Notes: generated by a model from the sequence alone, not told the origin. DNA of 14,969 nucleotides from Anaerolineae bacterium (GCA_030673735.1 DAOVIK010000011.1:1-14969), one strand, 5' to 3'. Counted from the first letter of the stretch, positions 6,348 to 14,696 are shown. Numbers and translations: made by a program.

Positions 6348-8427
6348 ACTTGAGATACAGAGCTTCCTGGCCTACCTTGATCCGGGGCTCTTGAGCTTCA
6401 AAGGCATCCACATCGCCTGCCTCGCCGGCCCGAACGGGGCTGGCAAATCATCCCTTCTCGATGCCATGACTTGGGCGCTGTGGGGAAAGGCGCGCTCCAA
6501 TTCCCCCAGCGAATTGATCCATCATGGACGCGATCGTATGCGCGTGGCGCTGACCTTCGATCAGGAGGGAGATCGCTTCAAGGTTGTGCGCCAATGGAAG
6601 GCCGGCAAACGGGGCAGTTCGCTGCTGGAGTTTCATGGCTGGGATTCTTCTGCGCAGGATTGGAACAACCTATCGGCTCGCACGATGCGTGAGACTCAGG
6701 AGCGCATCGATTCCCTGCTGCGAATGGACTACGAAACCTTCGTCAACTCTGCGCTGCTGGTGCAGGGGCGCGCCGATGAGTTCACCACCAAGACGCCCGG
6801 CCAGCGGAAGCAGGTTCTTGCCAACATCCTCGGCCTTTCGCAGTGGGAGACCTTCGAAACGCGTGCCAAGAAACGCATTGGTGAGGTCAAGGCTGAGATA
6901 CAACGCCTTGACGGCTGGCTGGAGGGCATTCAGCGCGAGCTGGAAGCCCAGCCGGAGCGGACTCAGGAGCTTACAGCTGCAGAGCAGGTTGCCGAGCAGG
7001 CCGCCGAGTCCCTTGCTGCGGCGGAGAAACAATGGGCCGATCTCGAACAGGCGCGCAAGGACATGGTCTCGGTTCAGCGCCAGATCGATGAACTCACCCG
7101 GCGCATTCAGGGCACAAAGCGTGAGCTGCAGGAAAGCGATAAGGAACGGAAGGATCTCGAGAAGCGTGCTGACAAGACCGCTATCGAAGCGGCGCTGGGG
7201 GGCGTGCGTGAGGAGCTGGCGAAGCTTGAGCCGCTGCGGCTGCAGCAGGAGCAATTGCACAAGCGGCGCGCCGAACTGTCCGAGGAAGCTTCCCATTTAC
7301 GCGGGACCAACGAAGCGCTGGGTCCCCAAACCGAGCCGCTCAAGACGCGGGTAGAGATCCTGCAAGCGGCCGATGAGCCAGTGTGTCCGACGTGTGGTCA
7401 AGCGCTGGATGAGAAGCGTCGCAAGCAGTTGTTGGATGAGTTGGATGGGGAGGTCATCGGCCGGCGCAAGCAGTATGTGGATAACCGTGATCGCATCAAG
7501 GACCTCGAGGGTCAGATTACAGCCGTCGACAAGGAAGCACGCCAGCTCGATGCGGATCTTCGCCAGCAGGCAGGACTGATCAAGCGAGACGCTGGGTTAG
7601 AGAGCGCGCTGGCCCACGCAGACCAAGCCGCTAAGCAGTCCACCGCACTGGGAATGAAGATTGAACGCTGGCGCAAGGAGCGCGAAACTGATCAATCGCA
7701 CCGGACCGAGCTCGAGGCACAGGCCGAGGACGCCGAGCGTGCGTTGAAAACCGCATCCCTGACCCAGGCTGATCTGGATAAGCTGCGCATTGAGAAGCGT
7801 CTGGCGGATGAGCGCGTGGGCGGCGCCCGGCAGCAAATGGCCGCGCTTCAAACCCTGCAGAAGCAGCGAGAGGAACGTCTCCAGGAACGCGCACAATTGG
7901 CGGATGACGCGGGTCTCTACGAGGAGCTGCGCGAAGCCTTTGGCAAGCGCGGCGTTCCCGCCATGATCATCGAGACCGTCGTTCCCGAGCTTGAGCGTGA
8001 CGCCAACCGACTTCTCGAACGCATGACCGAAAGCCGCCTGCGCGTAAGTATTGAAACGCAACGCCTCACCAAGGGAGGTGACGTGCGCGAGGCGTTGGAC
8101 ATCAGCATCTCCGACAAACTCGGCACGCGGCCCTACGAGCTCTACTCGGGCGGCGAGGCCTTTCGCATAGATTTCGCGATTCGCATTGCCCTTTCGCAGT
8201 TGCTGGCGCGCCGCGCCGGCGCGCAGCTCCGCAGCTTGTTCATCGATGAGGGATTCGGTACGCAAGATGCGCGCGGCCGCGAGTACTTGATCGATGCCAT
8301 TAGCAGCATTCAGGAAGACTTCGACCGTATCTTGGTAATCACACACATCGATGAACTGAAGGACGCTTTTCCCAGCCGCATCGAAGTGCGCAAGACTCCC
8401 GAAGGCTCGCAGTTCGAGTTGATTTGA
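6334..8427 (+). CDS. sbcC: SbcC/Rad50-family ATPase subunit, compact form
   Basis: This 697-residue SMC-like ATPase partners SbcD in DNA end processing. Motifs run Walker A GPNGAGKSS (32-40), Q-loop Q144 (VQGR), first coiled-coil arm (about 190-345), zinc hook CPTC (351-354), second arm (about 360-555), ABC signature YSGGEAF (604-610), and Walker B LFIDEG (D638, E639) followed by the D-loop. All catalytic residues are present. GTG at 6334 is chosen as start because GAGGAG sits 7 nt upstream inside sbcD and VELEIQSF matches the normal Rad50 N-terminus; an earlier ATG in the frame would add an Arg/Ser-rich stretch that is only the shadow of SbcD. The protein is much shorter than E. coli SbcC (about 1,050 residues), the difference being in the coiled coils. 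The hook is almost exactly central. Confidence 0.96.
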   Translation: MIPVELEIQSFLAYLDPGLLSFKGIHIACLAGPNGAGKSSLLDAMTWALWGKARSNSPSELIHHGRDRMRVALTFDQEGDRFKVVRQWKAGKRGSSLLEFHGWDSSAQDWNNLSARTMRETQERIDSLLRMDYETFVNSALLVQGRADEFTTKTPGQRKQVLANILGLSQWETFETRAKKRIGEVKAEIQRLDGWLEGIQRELEAQPERTQELTAAEQVAEQAAESLAAAEKQWADLEQARKDMVSVQRQIDELTRRIQGTKRELQESDKERKDLEKRADKTAIEAALGGVREELAKLEPLRLQQEQLHKRRAELSEEASHLRGTNEALGPQTEPLKTRVEILQAADEPVCPTCGQALDEKRRKQLLDELDGEVIGRRKQYVDNRDRIKDLEGQITAVDKEARQLDADLRQQAGLIKRDAGLESALAHADQAAKQSTALGMKIERWRKERETDQSHRTELEAQAEDAERALKTASLTQADLDKLRIEKRLADERVGGARQQMAALQTLQKQREERLQERAQLADDAGLYEELREAFGKRGVPAMIIETVVPELERDANRLLERMTESRLRVSIETQRLTKGGDVREALDISISDKLGTRPYELYSGGEAFRIDFAIRIALSQLLARRAGAQLRSLFIDEGFGTQDARGREYLIDAISSIQEDFDRILVITHIDELKDAFPSRIEVRKTPEGSQFELI

Positions 8428-8567
8428 TCGCCGCAATGTATTATCGATAGACTGGGCTGGTGAGCGTTTGCTCCCGGCGATCGAAGGATGCTTGGCGGAT
8501 CACGATGACACGGATTGCCCTACCAACGTCTGATGACGGAATTGAATTATCGGTCGCTCCAACATCG

Positions 8568-10256
8568 ATGGCCGGCCAATGGCGCTGGCGGCGGGTAGTT
8601 GGTGCGATCATGCTTGTGGTGTTGATCGGCGGATGCGAACCGGCACCGGATGTCGTGCCTTCGCCAACTGCCAGCGTAGCGCCCTCAGCAACTCCAACTA
8701 CTACGTTGCTAGCGACACGCCTCGCCTCTCACATGTTCGTTCCGGTGGGCGAATCTCGCAGCCTCTCAGGCCTGGGGCTGCTGCTCGAAACGATCCACCT
8801 CAGCGATCCCCCATCCGTTGGCATCGATGGCGATATGCTCATTGCCGAGAAGGGAGGGATCACATGCCTCCGCTTTCAGTATCGCGAGGCCGATGATGAG
8901 AACGAAGTACAGACGTTGTGCGTGGTCTCGTTCGATGAAGTTGGGGATTGCAGTGGGCTTCAGCCACTGAGCCTCGATTTGAACCAGATTATTGAAGGGG
9001 AAAACCTACTGGCCGGAAACGCTAACTTGCTGGAGCGCGGACAGGGGCTGCTCTACGCAACTTGCCTGAGCCAGGAAGGCGCCTACCGGTTGCAGCAGAA
9101 AGAGGTCGAGCTTCCGCCGCTGTATTTAGACACCGTCGACGCCATGGGCGATGGGCCCTACTCCTTGGGAGATTCCGAAGCCGGCCCACAACGGGACGGG
9201 GTTGTGGTCACCTATTCGGGAGAGGAGATTCGGCCTTCGTGGCTTCTCAGCGTGAGCCGGGAGATGCAGTGGATGACCCTCAACCTGGACGGATCGATCG
9301 CCTTCAACGATGAGGATTGCGCCACAACGCCTTCCTGCACCTACGATGCCGGCATGGTCCAGTCAGGCGATTTCCTGCGCATCTCCTTTGGCGCCAGTCA
9401 GGAGATGTTTGAGGCCGCCATGGAAGATGTCCCGGAGGAGGTCTTGGATGCGTTCTTTCAAGAGCGCATCGGGATCTCATGGTCCGAGATCGCGCCGCTG
9501 CATCCCGATGCGCCGCCTTTGGCGTTTGCAAGGCTGGCGACGTTGAACATCATGGACCAGTTGCTGGTCTACTTTGATGAGCTCTACGACCTGCGGGCAA
9601 AGGGTGTGGGCATCGGCTACTGGCCATACTGGTACGCCCAATACAAGGTCCCCAACTTCTGCTTTCCCGATGCCGCCGAGCAGGCGGTTTGCCAGCGCAT
9701 CGAGGCGGCAATCATGGAGGTTGAGGCCGCCAGCGTCAGTGCTTGGCGCAGCGATGGCTACGACCTGTGGTTCGCCAGTTTCGTCGATTATCGCGAGGGT
9801 GGAACCTACTGGAAGCTTTCCGATCTAGCGCCCGATTTTCATCTGTTTGCCGGTGTACTGGGTGGGGTAAGCGCCAATGCTGGCGCGCTGGTGGATGATA
9901 TTCCCGCAACGATGGCCAGAGTTATGGCGCAGTTCGCTGTCGAGGTTGGGCCAGAGATGGCGGTGGTGCTGTTTCTGAATGGCCCGCCCATTACCGCCCA
10001 AACGGGCGGAGAATTTTGCGAGGCGGAAATCTGTCCTTCGGATTTCAAGGGAGCTTTCGATCAGGGCGAGGCAGCCTTGTATGCCGCGCTCGAGCATCTG
10101 ACGCCCGAGCAATTCGTGGGATTTGGCGTGGCGCTGTTCGACGGTTCGCACTTCGACATTCGCGCGCCGATCGAGAGCTTCCCTGGCTTCGCGCTCAACC
10201 GAGTAGGCGAAACAGGCTACAATCATCCGATGCTCAACATCTACCGTGCGAGATGA
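8568..10256 (+). CDS. Large predicted lipoprotein of unknown function
   Basis: The mature part is about 540 residues and is not a family I recognise. The chosen start gives a textbook lipoprotein signal: WRWRR, a hydrophobic core (VVGAIMLVVLI) and lipobox LIGGC with the modified cysteine at residue 23. A Pro/Ser/Thr linker follows (about 24-50). Upstream in-frame starts at 8460 (GTG) and 8505 (ATG) would put 21-36 extra residues before the signal. None of the three has a strong ribosome binding site, so the start is the least certain part. The globular region begins MFVPVGES, is acidic and aromatic-rich, and contains several cysteines that could pair after export (for example C317-C324 numbering is not assigned; pairs are only suggested by spacing). 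No catalytic motif is visible. It begins 140 nt after sbcC and is likely a separate unit. Confidence 0.8.
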   Translation: MAGQWRWRRVVGAIMLVVLIGGCEPAPDVVPSPTASVAPSATPTTTLLATRLASHMFVPVGESRSLSGLGLLLETIHLSDPPSVGIDGDMLIAEKGGITCLRFQYREADDENEVQTLCVVSFDEVGDCSGLQPLSLDLNQIIEGENLLAGNANLLERGQGLLYATCLSQEGAYRLQQKEVELPPLYLDTVDAMGDGPYSLGDSEAGPQRDGVVVTYSGEEIRPSWLLSVSREMQWMTLNLDGSIAFNDEDCATTPSCTYDAGMVQSGDFLRISFGASQEMFEAAMEDVPEEVLDAFFQERIGISWSEIAPLHPDAPPLAFARLATLNIMDQLLVYFDELYDLRAKGVGIGYWPYWYAQYKVPNFCFPDAAEQAVCQRIEAAIMEVEAASVSAWRSDGYDLWFASFVDYREGGTYWKLSDLAPDFHLFAGVLGGVSANAGALVDDIPATMARVMAQFAVEVGPEMAVVLFLNGPPITAQTGGEFCEAEICPSDFKGAFDQGEAALYAALEHLTPEQFVGFGVALFDGSHFDIRAPIESFPGFALNRVGETGYNHPMLNIYRAR

Positions 10257-10322
10257 GCGGCCAGCGTATCGGTCAGTTTGCACGGGGGTTTCAGATGACG
10301 GGATGATCATGGAGTTGGGGCT

Positions 10323-10781
10323 ATGACGGAAGACGGCCTGGACCTACTTGCCTATTGTGGGCTGTATTGCGGCGACTGCGCTGGCTATACGGGAGACATT
10401 GCCGAGGGCGCCAAGGCAGTGATCGAGACGCTGGAGAGGTACAGGTTCGACCGCACAGCGCCGCAGTTGTTTTCGGATGAGCTTGGTGATTATGGTGAAT
10501 GGTTGGAGAAGCTGCAATTCATGGCCGGCTTGAAGTGCGAGGCAGTCTGCAAACAACGAGATCCTTCCTGTGAGATCGCGAAGTGTTGCTTGGATAAGGG
10601 ATATCTGGCATGCTATGAATGTGAGGGCTTTGAAGATTGCGAGAAGCTCAAGGGGCACGAGGCATTGCATGGGGATTCGCACATACGGAATCTGAGAGCG
10701 ATGCGCGATATTGGACCCGAGGCATGGATCGCAAGCGGGAAACGACTGTGGTTTGCAGGAGATGCTGCCGAGGGAGAATAG
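10323..10781 (+). CDS. DUF3795-family cysteine-rich protein
   Basis: This 152-residue protein has the pattern of DUF3795: an N-terminal YCGLYCGDCAGY (11-22), then a central cysteine cluster (C72, C76, C83, C88, C89), then CYECEGFEDC (97-106), and a C-terminal region with NLRAMRDIG and EAW (123-135). Eleven cysteines in CxxxC, CxxC and similar spacings suggest a zinc or Fe-S site. The family is common in anaerobic bacteria and archaea, and its function is not established. Translation probably uses GGAG 8 nt before ATG. The upstream lipoprotein ends 66 nt before, and no clear terminator lies between, so weak read-through is possible. Length is near normal for the family. Confidence 0.85.
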   Translation: MTEDGLDLLAYCGLYCGDCAGYTGDIAEGAKAVIETLERYRFDRTAPQLFSDELGDYGEWLEKLQFMAGLKCEAVCKQRDPSCEIAKCCLDKGYLACYECEGFEDCEKLKGHEALHGDSHIRNLRAMRDIGPEAWIASGKRLWFAGDAAEGE

Positions 10782-10896
10782 CCGGAGATTTGCAAATTTG
10801 AAGAACCTGCTCAGAAGCAGATTGGCCGAGCGTTCGCTATGGAACGGGCGTGAGGCCAATCCGAAGGCAGGGGGACACCTGATACAGGGATAGAGC

Positions 10897-11832
10897 ATGA
10901 CCAGTAGATCCTCTCAACTCGCAAGATCGCTAACATGGGCCGCAAGCAAGCAGAGCTACATCACTGCGGGCCTCATGGTCGACCGGAAGCTGGTGGATGA
11001 TGCCTTCCGCGCCTATGGCTACTTTCGCTGGGTGGATGATTTCATAGACGTTGAAGCTCGAAGCAAGGAAGATCGAACTTCATTTGCGGCGCGTCAGAAG
11101 GAAATCATTGAGGCGCTGTACGGTGGGGATCGCCCCGCCGACTTGACCCCTGAAGAAGAGATCATCGCCGATCTCATCTGCAAGCATAGGGAGAATGGCG
11201 CCGGATTGCGCTCATATATCAGCAAGATGATGGCCATCCTGGTTTTCGACGCCAACCGCAGGGGAAGTCTGATCAGTGGGGAAGAGTTGAAGTGGTATTC
11301 TGAAGCCTTGGGAACCTCGGTCATCGATGCCATCACGTTCTTCGTAGGAAATGATCGTTTGTACCCCCGTACGGATCGCTACGCGGCAGGCATCGCGGCA
11401 CACATCGCTCACATGCTGCGAGACATGCGTGACGATATTAGCGATGGTTTTGTCAATATCCCTCGGGAGTTTTTGCAGCAACATGAGCTTGGGCCGGAGG
11501 ATGTCGCTCATCCCGCATATCGATCCTGGGTGCGCGAGCGCGTGGATCGCGCCCGCCAACTCTTCGATATCGGAAAGCGATACCTGGATCGTTTGAGCCT
11601 CCTTCGCGTCAAGGTCGTTGGGTATTGGTATTGTGCTCGCTTTGACAAGGTCTTGGAAGCCATTGAAAGCGACCAGTATGTTTTGCGAAAGGATTATGGC
11701 AGCCGCCATGGCATTACCAACTGGTTGAGGATGGCTTCCGTGGCAACTGCAACCACTTTTCGACATGTGTGGCCTCGAAAACCACTTGAACCTCCACAGC
11801 GTACAACGGATAATCTAGAAGACAGTCAATAG
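10897..11832 (+). CDS. Squalene/phytoene synthase family protein
   Basis: This 311-residue all-helical protein belongs to the head-to-head prenyl synthases, which join two prenyl diphosphates through a presqualene- or prephytoene-type intermediate. The first aspartate-rich motif is DDFID (47-51) in the expected context (AYGYFRWVDDFID). The second is D176-MRDD (176-180) within the usual RDxxxD...P element ending NIP (187-189). Both metal-binding motifs are therefore intact. The segment normally reading GR before YLP is G184-F185 here. Residues 20-46 and 141-151 (SVIDAITFFVG) fit the substrate pocket. No desaturase, cyclase, hopanoid or carotenoid gene is next to it, so the product cannot be assigned and it should not be called CrtB or HpnD. 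The start is placed 7 nt after AGGGATAG-like sequence. A weak terminator follows. Confidence 0.85.
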   Translation: MTSRSSQLARSLTWAASKQSYITAGLMVDRKLVDDAFRAYGYFRWVDDFIDVEARSKEDRTSFAARQKEIIEALYGGDRPADLTPEEEIIADLICKHRENGAGLRSYISKMMAILVFDANRRGSLISGEELKWYSEALGTSVIDAITFFVGNDRLYPRTDRYAAGIAAHIAHMLRDMRDDISDGFVNIPREFLQQHELGPEDVAHPAYRSWVRERVDRARQLFDIGKRYLDRLSLLRVKVVGYWYCARFDKVLEAIESDQYVLRKDYGSRHGITNWLRMASVATATTFRHVWPRKPLEPPQRTTDNLEDSQ

Positions 11833-11840
11833 GATCTGGC

Positions 11841-11860
11841 ACCGCTCCTTAGTGGTTTTA
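11841..11860 (+). terminator. Weak intrinsic terminator after the prenyl-synthase gene
   Basis: Eight bases after the stop, ACCGCT and AGTGGT can pair (six pairs, one G-U) around the loop CCTT, and the stem runs into TTTT (11856-11859). The stem is short, so termination would be partial. Confidence 0.4.
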
Positions 11861-12007
11861 GAAGCATGACCAGCAAGATGCGTTGTCCAGTGCGATAACT
11901 CATGGCCTTGCTCAGCGCATAACCCAGGAGCCTTGCTGCATGATAGCTCGTCCATTTGATCTTTACAGCAGGCTTCAGCGGTATTTAAAATGAGCAAGGA
12001 GAAGATC

Positions 12008-12988
12008 ATGAGAATACGCTATAGGCTCTCTCGTCGTGACGTCCTGAAGTTGACCGGAATTTCGGCCTCAGCCCTTCTGCTGGGGGCATGCACGGGGGAG
12101 GCTGAGACTGCTACAGAGGGATTGCATCCCACGGAGACCCCAACGAACATTCCGCCAACTCCTTCGCCAGTTCAACCATCGCCAACCCAAACTCCAATCC
12201 AGGCCACAGCAACACCGGCAGCCACGCTTGTTCCGCGGGAGATGGTATTGGTCGAGGCTGGCAGCTTCATGATGGGATCAGACGAGGGGTATCCGTGTGA
12301 GCAGCCCGTCCATTTGGTCAACATCACAAGACCATTCTACTTGGGTATGTACATGGTAACGCTTGCTCAATATGATGAGTACTGTGCACGCGCCGGTAAG
12401 TCACGCATCGACGACCATGGATGGGGTCGGGGAAATCGCCCCGCCACCGGCCTTACGTGGATTGACGCAGTGGAGTATTGTACCTGGCTCAGCGAGGCCG
12501 AGGGCTTTCAGCCATGCTATTCGGGTGTTCGCAAGAACACTGACTGTGATTTCACCGCCAATGGATACCGCTTGCCCACCGAGGCCGAGTGGGAATTCGC
12601 CGCGCGCGGAGGCATTCATAGCGGAGGATTCAAGTACCCTGGCAGCGACGACCCCCTTGAGGTGGCTTGGCACGAAGCAAATTCCGGGATGATGACGCAG
12701 CCAGTGGGCCAATTACTACCCAACGAGCTTGGCATCTATGACATGTCAGGGAATGTCGCGGAATGGTGCTGGGACTGGTATGCGGACGATTACTATGCAC
12801 ACTCTCCTCAAGATGACCCAACCGGACTGCCGAGATCGGAAATCCCCAGTGATCAATTTGAGCAGGTGAAATCAAAACGAGGCGGCTTTTGTAGTCACAG
12901 AGCCGAATACATCTACTCGACATTCCGCACGGCAGACAACTACAACTACCCGGGAGGGGGAATCCGGCTGGTGCGTACGGCTTCCTAA
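12008..12988 (+). CDS. Tat-exported lipoprotein with a formylglycine-generating-enzyme (SUMF1/FGE-sulfatase) domain
   Basis: This 326-residue protein has a twin-arginine signal (SRRDVLKL, R9-R10), hydrophobic segment and lipobox LLGAC (C28), so it is probably exported folded and anchored to the outer face of the membrane. Residues 40-75 are a Thr/Pro-rich linker. The SUMF1-like domain spans about 79-323, with EMVLVEAGSFMMGS (78-91), RLPTEAEWEFAARGG (188-202), DMSGNVAEW (245-253) and terminal GGIRLV (317-322). True FGEs need a pair of cysteines in the C-terminal RGGSW-like region; here only C295 (RGGFCSHR) is present, so sulfatase activation is unlikely. It is more likely a binding or structural member. 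The start is ATG 12008 because AAGGAG (11996-12001) lies 6 nt upstream; the ATG at 11990 lacks a site. No sulfatase gene is nearby. Confidence 0.88.
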   Translation: MRIRYRLSRRDVLKLTGISASALLLGACTGEAETATEGLHPTETPTNIPPTPSPVQPSPTQTPIQATATPAATLVPREMVLVEAGSFMMGSDEGYPCEQPVHLVNITRPFYLGMYMVTLAQYDEYCARAGKSRIDDHGWGRGNRPATGLTWIDAVEYCTWLSEAEGFQPCYSGVRKNTDCDFTANGYRLPTEAEWEFAARGGIHSGGFKYPGSDDPLEVAWHEANSGMMTQPVGQLLPNELGIYDMSGNVAEWCWDWYADDYYAHSPQDDPTGLPRSEIPSDQFEQVKSKRGGFCSHRAEYIYSTFRTADNYNYPGGGIRLVRTAS

Positions 12989-13432
12989 CGAGGCTCCTTC
13001 GCCCGGCTCGGATCAATGCAGCCCCGTCTTTTATACAGCTTTCCGAGAAGACCACAACTGTTCCTTTCGGCACTGAATGCTGACCGATCATCGGACGTGC
13101 GCACTAAACATACTCCTCGCATACCCTTCGGCGCCCGTGACGAGGCTTGATCTTCAAGCGCAGAAGCTATTCCCTCAGCTTGTCTCTTGTCCTGAATAGC
13201 TGCGAGTTCCTGGCATTCCGGCGTAAGTATCCCCGGCAGATTCCAACACCCCTATGCGCAGCTTGTAGGTCCAAAAATCTCGAGGCCTTCCCATTGGATC
13301 GCTTCGACATGACTTTGCCATTGTGCGATAATGATGCTCGCTGTAAGGAGCGCTTGAAGATAGGAGCCAAGAGGATTGGCACCGCGTGCCCATCTAGGGC
13401 TAGGCAATGGATCGAAGAGGAGACAGTCATCG
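12989..13432. other. 444-base gap without a convincing gene
   Basis: Frames across this stretch are short, lack ribosome binding sites and show no recognisable protein features, on either strand. It holds a small palindrome CCGAT-C-ATCGG (13083-13093) and, near the right end, a candidate promoter for the following lipoprotein gene (listed separately). I see no T-tract terminator, tRNA or repeat. It may contain remnants of a decayed gene or an unrecognised small RNA, but nothing here shows that. Confidence 0.4.
13303..13332 (+). promoter_or_regulatory. Candidate promoter of the small lipoprotein gene
   Basis: TTCGAC (13303-13308) and GATAAT (13327-13332) are 18 nt apart, giving a leader of about 93 nt before ATG 13433. 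The -10 is near consensus; the -35 is moderate. Confidence 0.4.
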
Positions 13433-13945
13433 ATGAGAAACCGAATCGCACTTGCAGGCATCCTAGTCACAGGAGTGCTGGCGCTCAGCATCTCGTGTGG
13501 CCTGTTGCCCACACCGACGCCCGAGGAAAGGCCGCCAACCCCAACCGCGACCGAAGATGCCGGGCCGCGGCCTACGACTCGTCCGACCCTCGATCCCGGA
13601 ACAGGGATGATCTCCGGGCATCTCTCCTATCCTTCGGAGTGGATACCTCCACTGCGCGTGGTGGCTTTCGATGTCAATACCATGGTCGCGGTTGAGACTC
13701 TGGATACGCAAGAGAATGACAGCTTCTACACACTCACCCTGCCTGTAGGCACCTACTACGTGGTTGCATACACGATGGATGGGGCGTTGGCCGGAGGCTA
13801 TTCTCAGGCTGTCCTCTGCGGTTTGACTGTCGCCTGCAATGACCATTCCCTGGTCGCGGTCCAGGTACTGGCCAATCTCAGCGTGCCCGACATAGACCCC
13901 GGCGATTGGTATGCTCCGCCGGGAACGTTTCCACCCATGCCATGA
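13433..13945 (+). CDS. Small lipoprotein with one beta-sandwich-like domain
   Basis: This is a 170-residue exported lipoprotein. The signal peptide (residues 1-21) has an Arg-containing start, a hydrophobic core and a lipobox-like SISC with the modified cysteine at residue 22. A Pro/Thr-rich linker (about 25-55) resembles those of the two larger lipoproteins in the window. From about 58 (GMISGHLSYP) to 120 the sequence alternates hydrophobic strands (LRVVAFDV, FYTLTLPVGTYYVVAYT), the layout of a small carboxypeptidase-regulatory-like or similar beta-sandwich. C127 and C133 may form a disulfide. The role is unknown; binding or surface stabilisation are possibilities. The start follows GAGGAG about 11 nt upstream and gives the signal peptide directly. 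An inverted repeat (CATCTT/AAGATG, 13953-13968) lies just after the stop, without a T-tract. Confidence 0.78.
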   Translation: MRNRIALAGILVTGVLALSISCGLLPTPTPEERPPTPTATEDAGPRPTTRPTLDPGTGMISGHLSYPSEWIPPLRVVAFDVNTMVAVETLDTQENDSFYTLTLPVGTYYVVAYTMDGALAGGYSQAVLCGLTVACNDHSLVAVQVLANLSVPDIDPGDWYAPPGTFPPMP

Positions 13946-13952
13946 TCGGCTG

Positions 13953-13968
13953 CATCTTTGTGAAGATG
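13953..13968. repeat. Small perfect hairpin downstream of the lipoprotein gene
   Basis: CATCTT and AAGATG pair perfectly around loop TGTG, starting 8 bases after the lipoprotein stop. It is followed by ATGGGGGAG and no U-run, so it is not a typical intrinsic terminator; it could still protect the 3' end of the message. Confidence 0.3.
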
Positions 13969-14000
13969 ATGGGGGAGACAGGAAATAGTGACCAGCTTCC

Positions 14001-14696
14001 ATGAAGAGTTCAGAGCAGGACGTCGCGGCAATCTTTGACTTTGATGGCACGCTCTATGACGGGATTCTGTACCAGGGCCTCTTCCGTCATCACAGAGAGC
14101 ATAACTTCAATGTTGGCAAGGTTTATTGTTTCATGCTTTGCCACATGCCCATCTGGCTGCTCAGTTTGGCGAAGCTGTTTCCGAAAGAGCTTCTCTACCG
14201 CATGCATGGAGCCAACCTGGCGTGGGTGCTGGGGGGTGTCTCGTTGGAGCGCGCCGATGAAATATGGGAATGGATCATCGAGCAAACGATCATACCGAAG
14301 CTGCGCCCGGAAATGATGGCTCTCATTGAGGACCACAGAGAAAAAAGACACCGCTTGATCTTGCTCTCCGGCTCTTTTCAGCCACTGCTCGACAAGATCG
14401 TCGAGCGTTTGAATTGCGAAAGAGCGATCGCCACACCGCTCAAGGTGAGAAACGGTCGATACACCGGATGGATCGAAAAGCCACCGGCGATCGGCACTGG
14501 CAAGCTGCAGCGGTTGAACCAATTCCTCAATGCGGAAGGAAGGGACATCGATCTTCAGCGGTCGTATCATTATGCCGATTCGATCGTTGATGTTCCGGCG
14601 ATGGAGATCGTCGGCAATCCCGTGGCCGTCTACCCTCTGGAAGATCTGGCTGAGGTGGCCGCGGAGCGAGGATGGCCGGTTATAGGAGAACCGTAG
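14001..14696 (+). CDS. HAD-superfamily phosphatase, subfamily IB (SerB-like)
   Basis: This 231-residue protein has the full HAD catalytic set: DFDGT (D13 nucleophile, D15 acid/base), LLSGS (S123), K168 as the conserved lysine, and YADSIVDVP (D193, D197) for magnesium. The cap domain between motifs I and II (about 20-105) is helical and Trp/Leu-rich, as in HAD-IB members related to phosphoserine phosphatase. The C-terminal GNPVAVYP...ERGWPV is typical of bacterial HAD-IB proteins annotated as SerB-like. The substrate could be phosphoserine, a lipid phosphate or another monoester; the sequence does not decide. The ribosome binding site is weak and distant, but the start fits the family N-terminus. 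The gene is flanked by 55 nt upstream and 141 nt downstream, so it is probably a single-gene unit. Confidence 0.88.
   Translation: MKSSEQDVAAIFDFDGTLYDGILYQGLFRHHREHNFNVGKVYCFMLCHMPIWLLSLAKLFPKELLYRMHGANLAWVLGGVSLERADEIWEWIIEQTIIPKLRPEMMALIEDHREKRHRLILLSGSFQPLLDKIVERLNCERAIATPLKVRNGRYTGWIEKPPAIGTGKLQRLNQFLNAEGRDIDLQRSYHYADSIVDVPAMEIVGNPVAVYPLEDLAEVAAERGWPVIGEP

Noticed and set aside
6670..8436. Two long minus-strand open frames opposite sbcC (208 and 279 codons)
   Set aside because: They are antisense shadows of a strongly coding, motif-complete gene and contain no motif of their own.
10788..10820. Palindrome ATTTGCAAAT and small hairpin CTGCT-CAGA-AGCAG between the DUF3795 and prenyl-synthase genes
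   Set aside because: Too short to separate from chance, no T-tract, and no promoter alignment that would make them operators.
12008..12988. Bona fide sulfatase-activating formylglycine-generating enzyme
   Set aside because: The required C-terminal cysteine pair is not seen and no sulfatase is encoded in the window.
13147..13695. Plus-strand open frame of 182 codons across the gap and into the small lipoprotein gene
   Set aside because: Cys/Arg/Ser-rich sequence without domain character, and its second half is the shadow of the lipoprotein in another frame.
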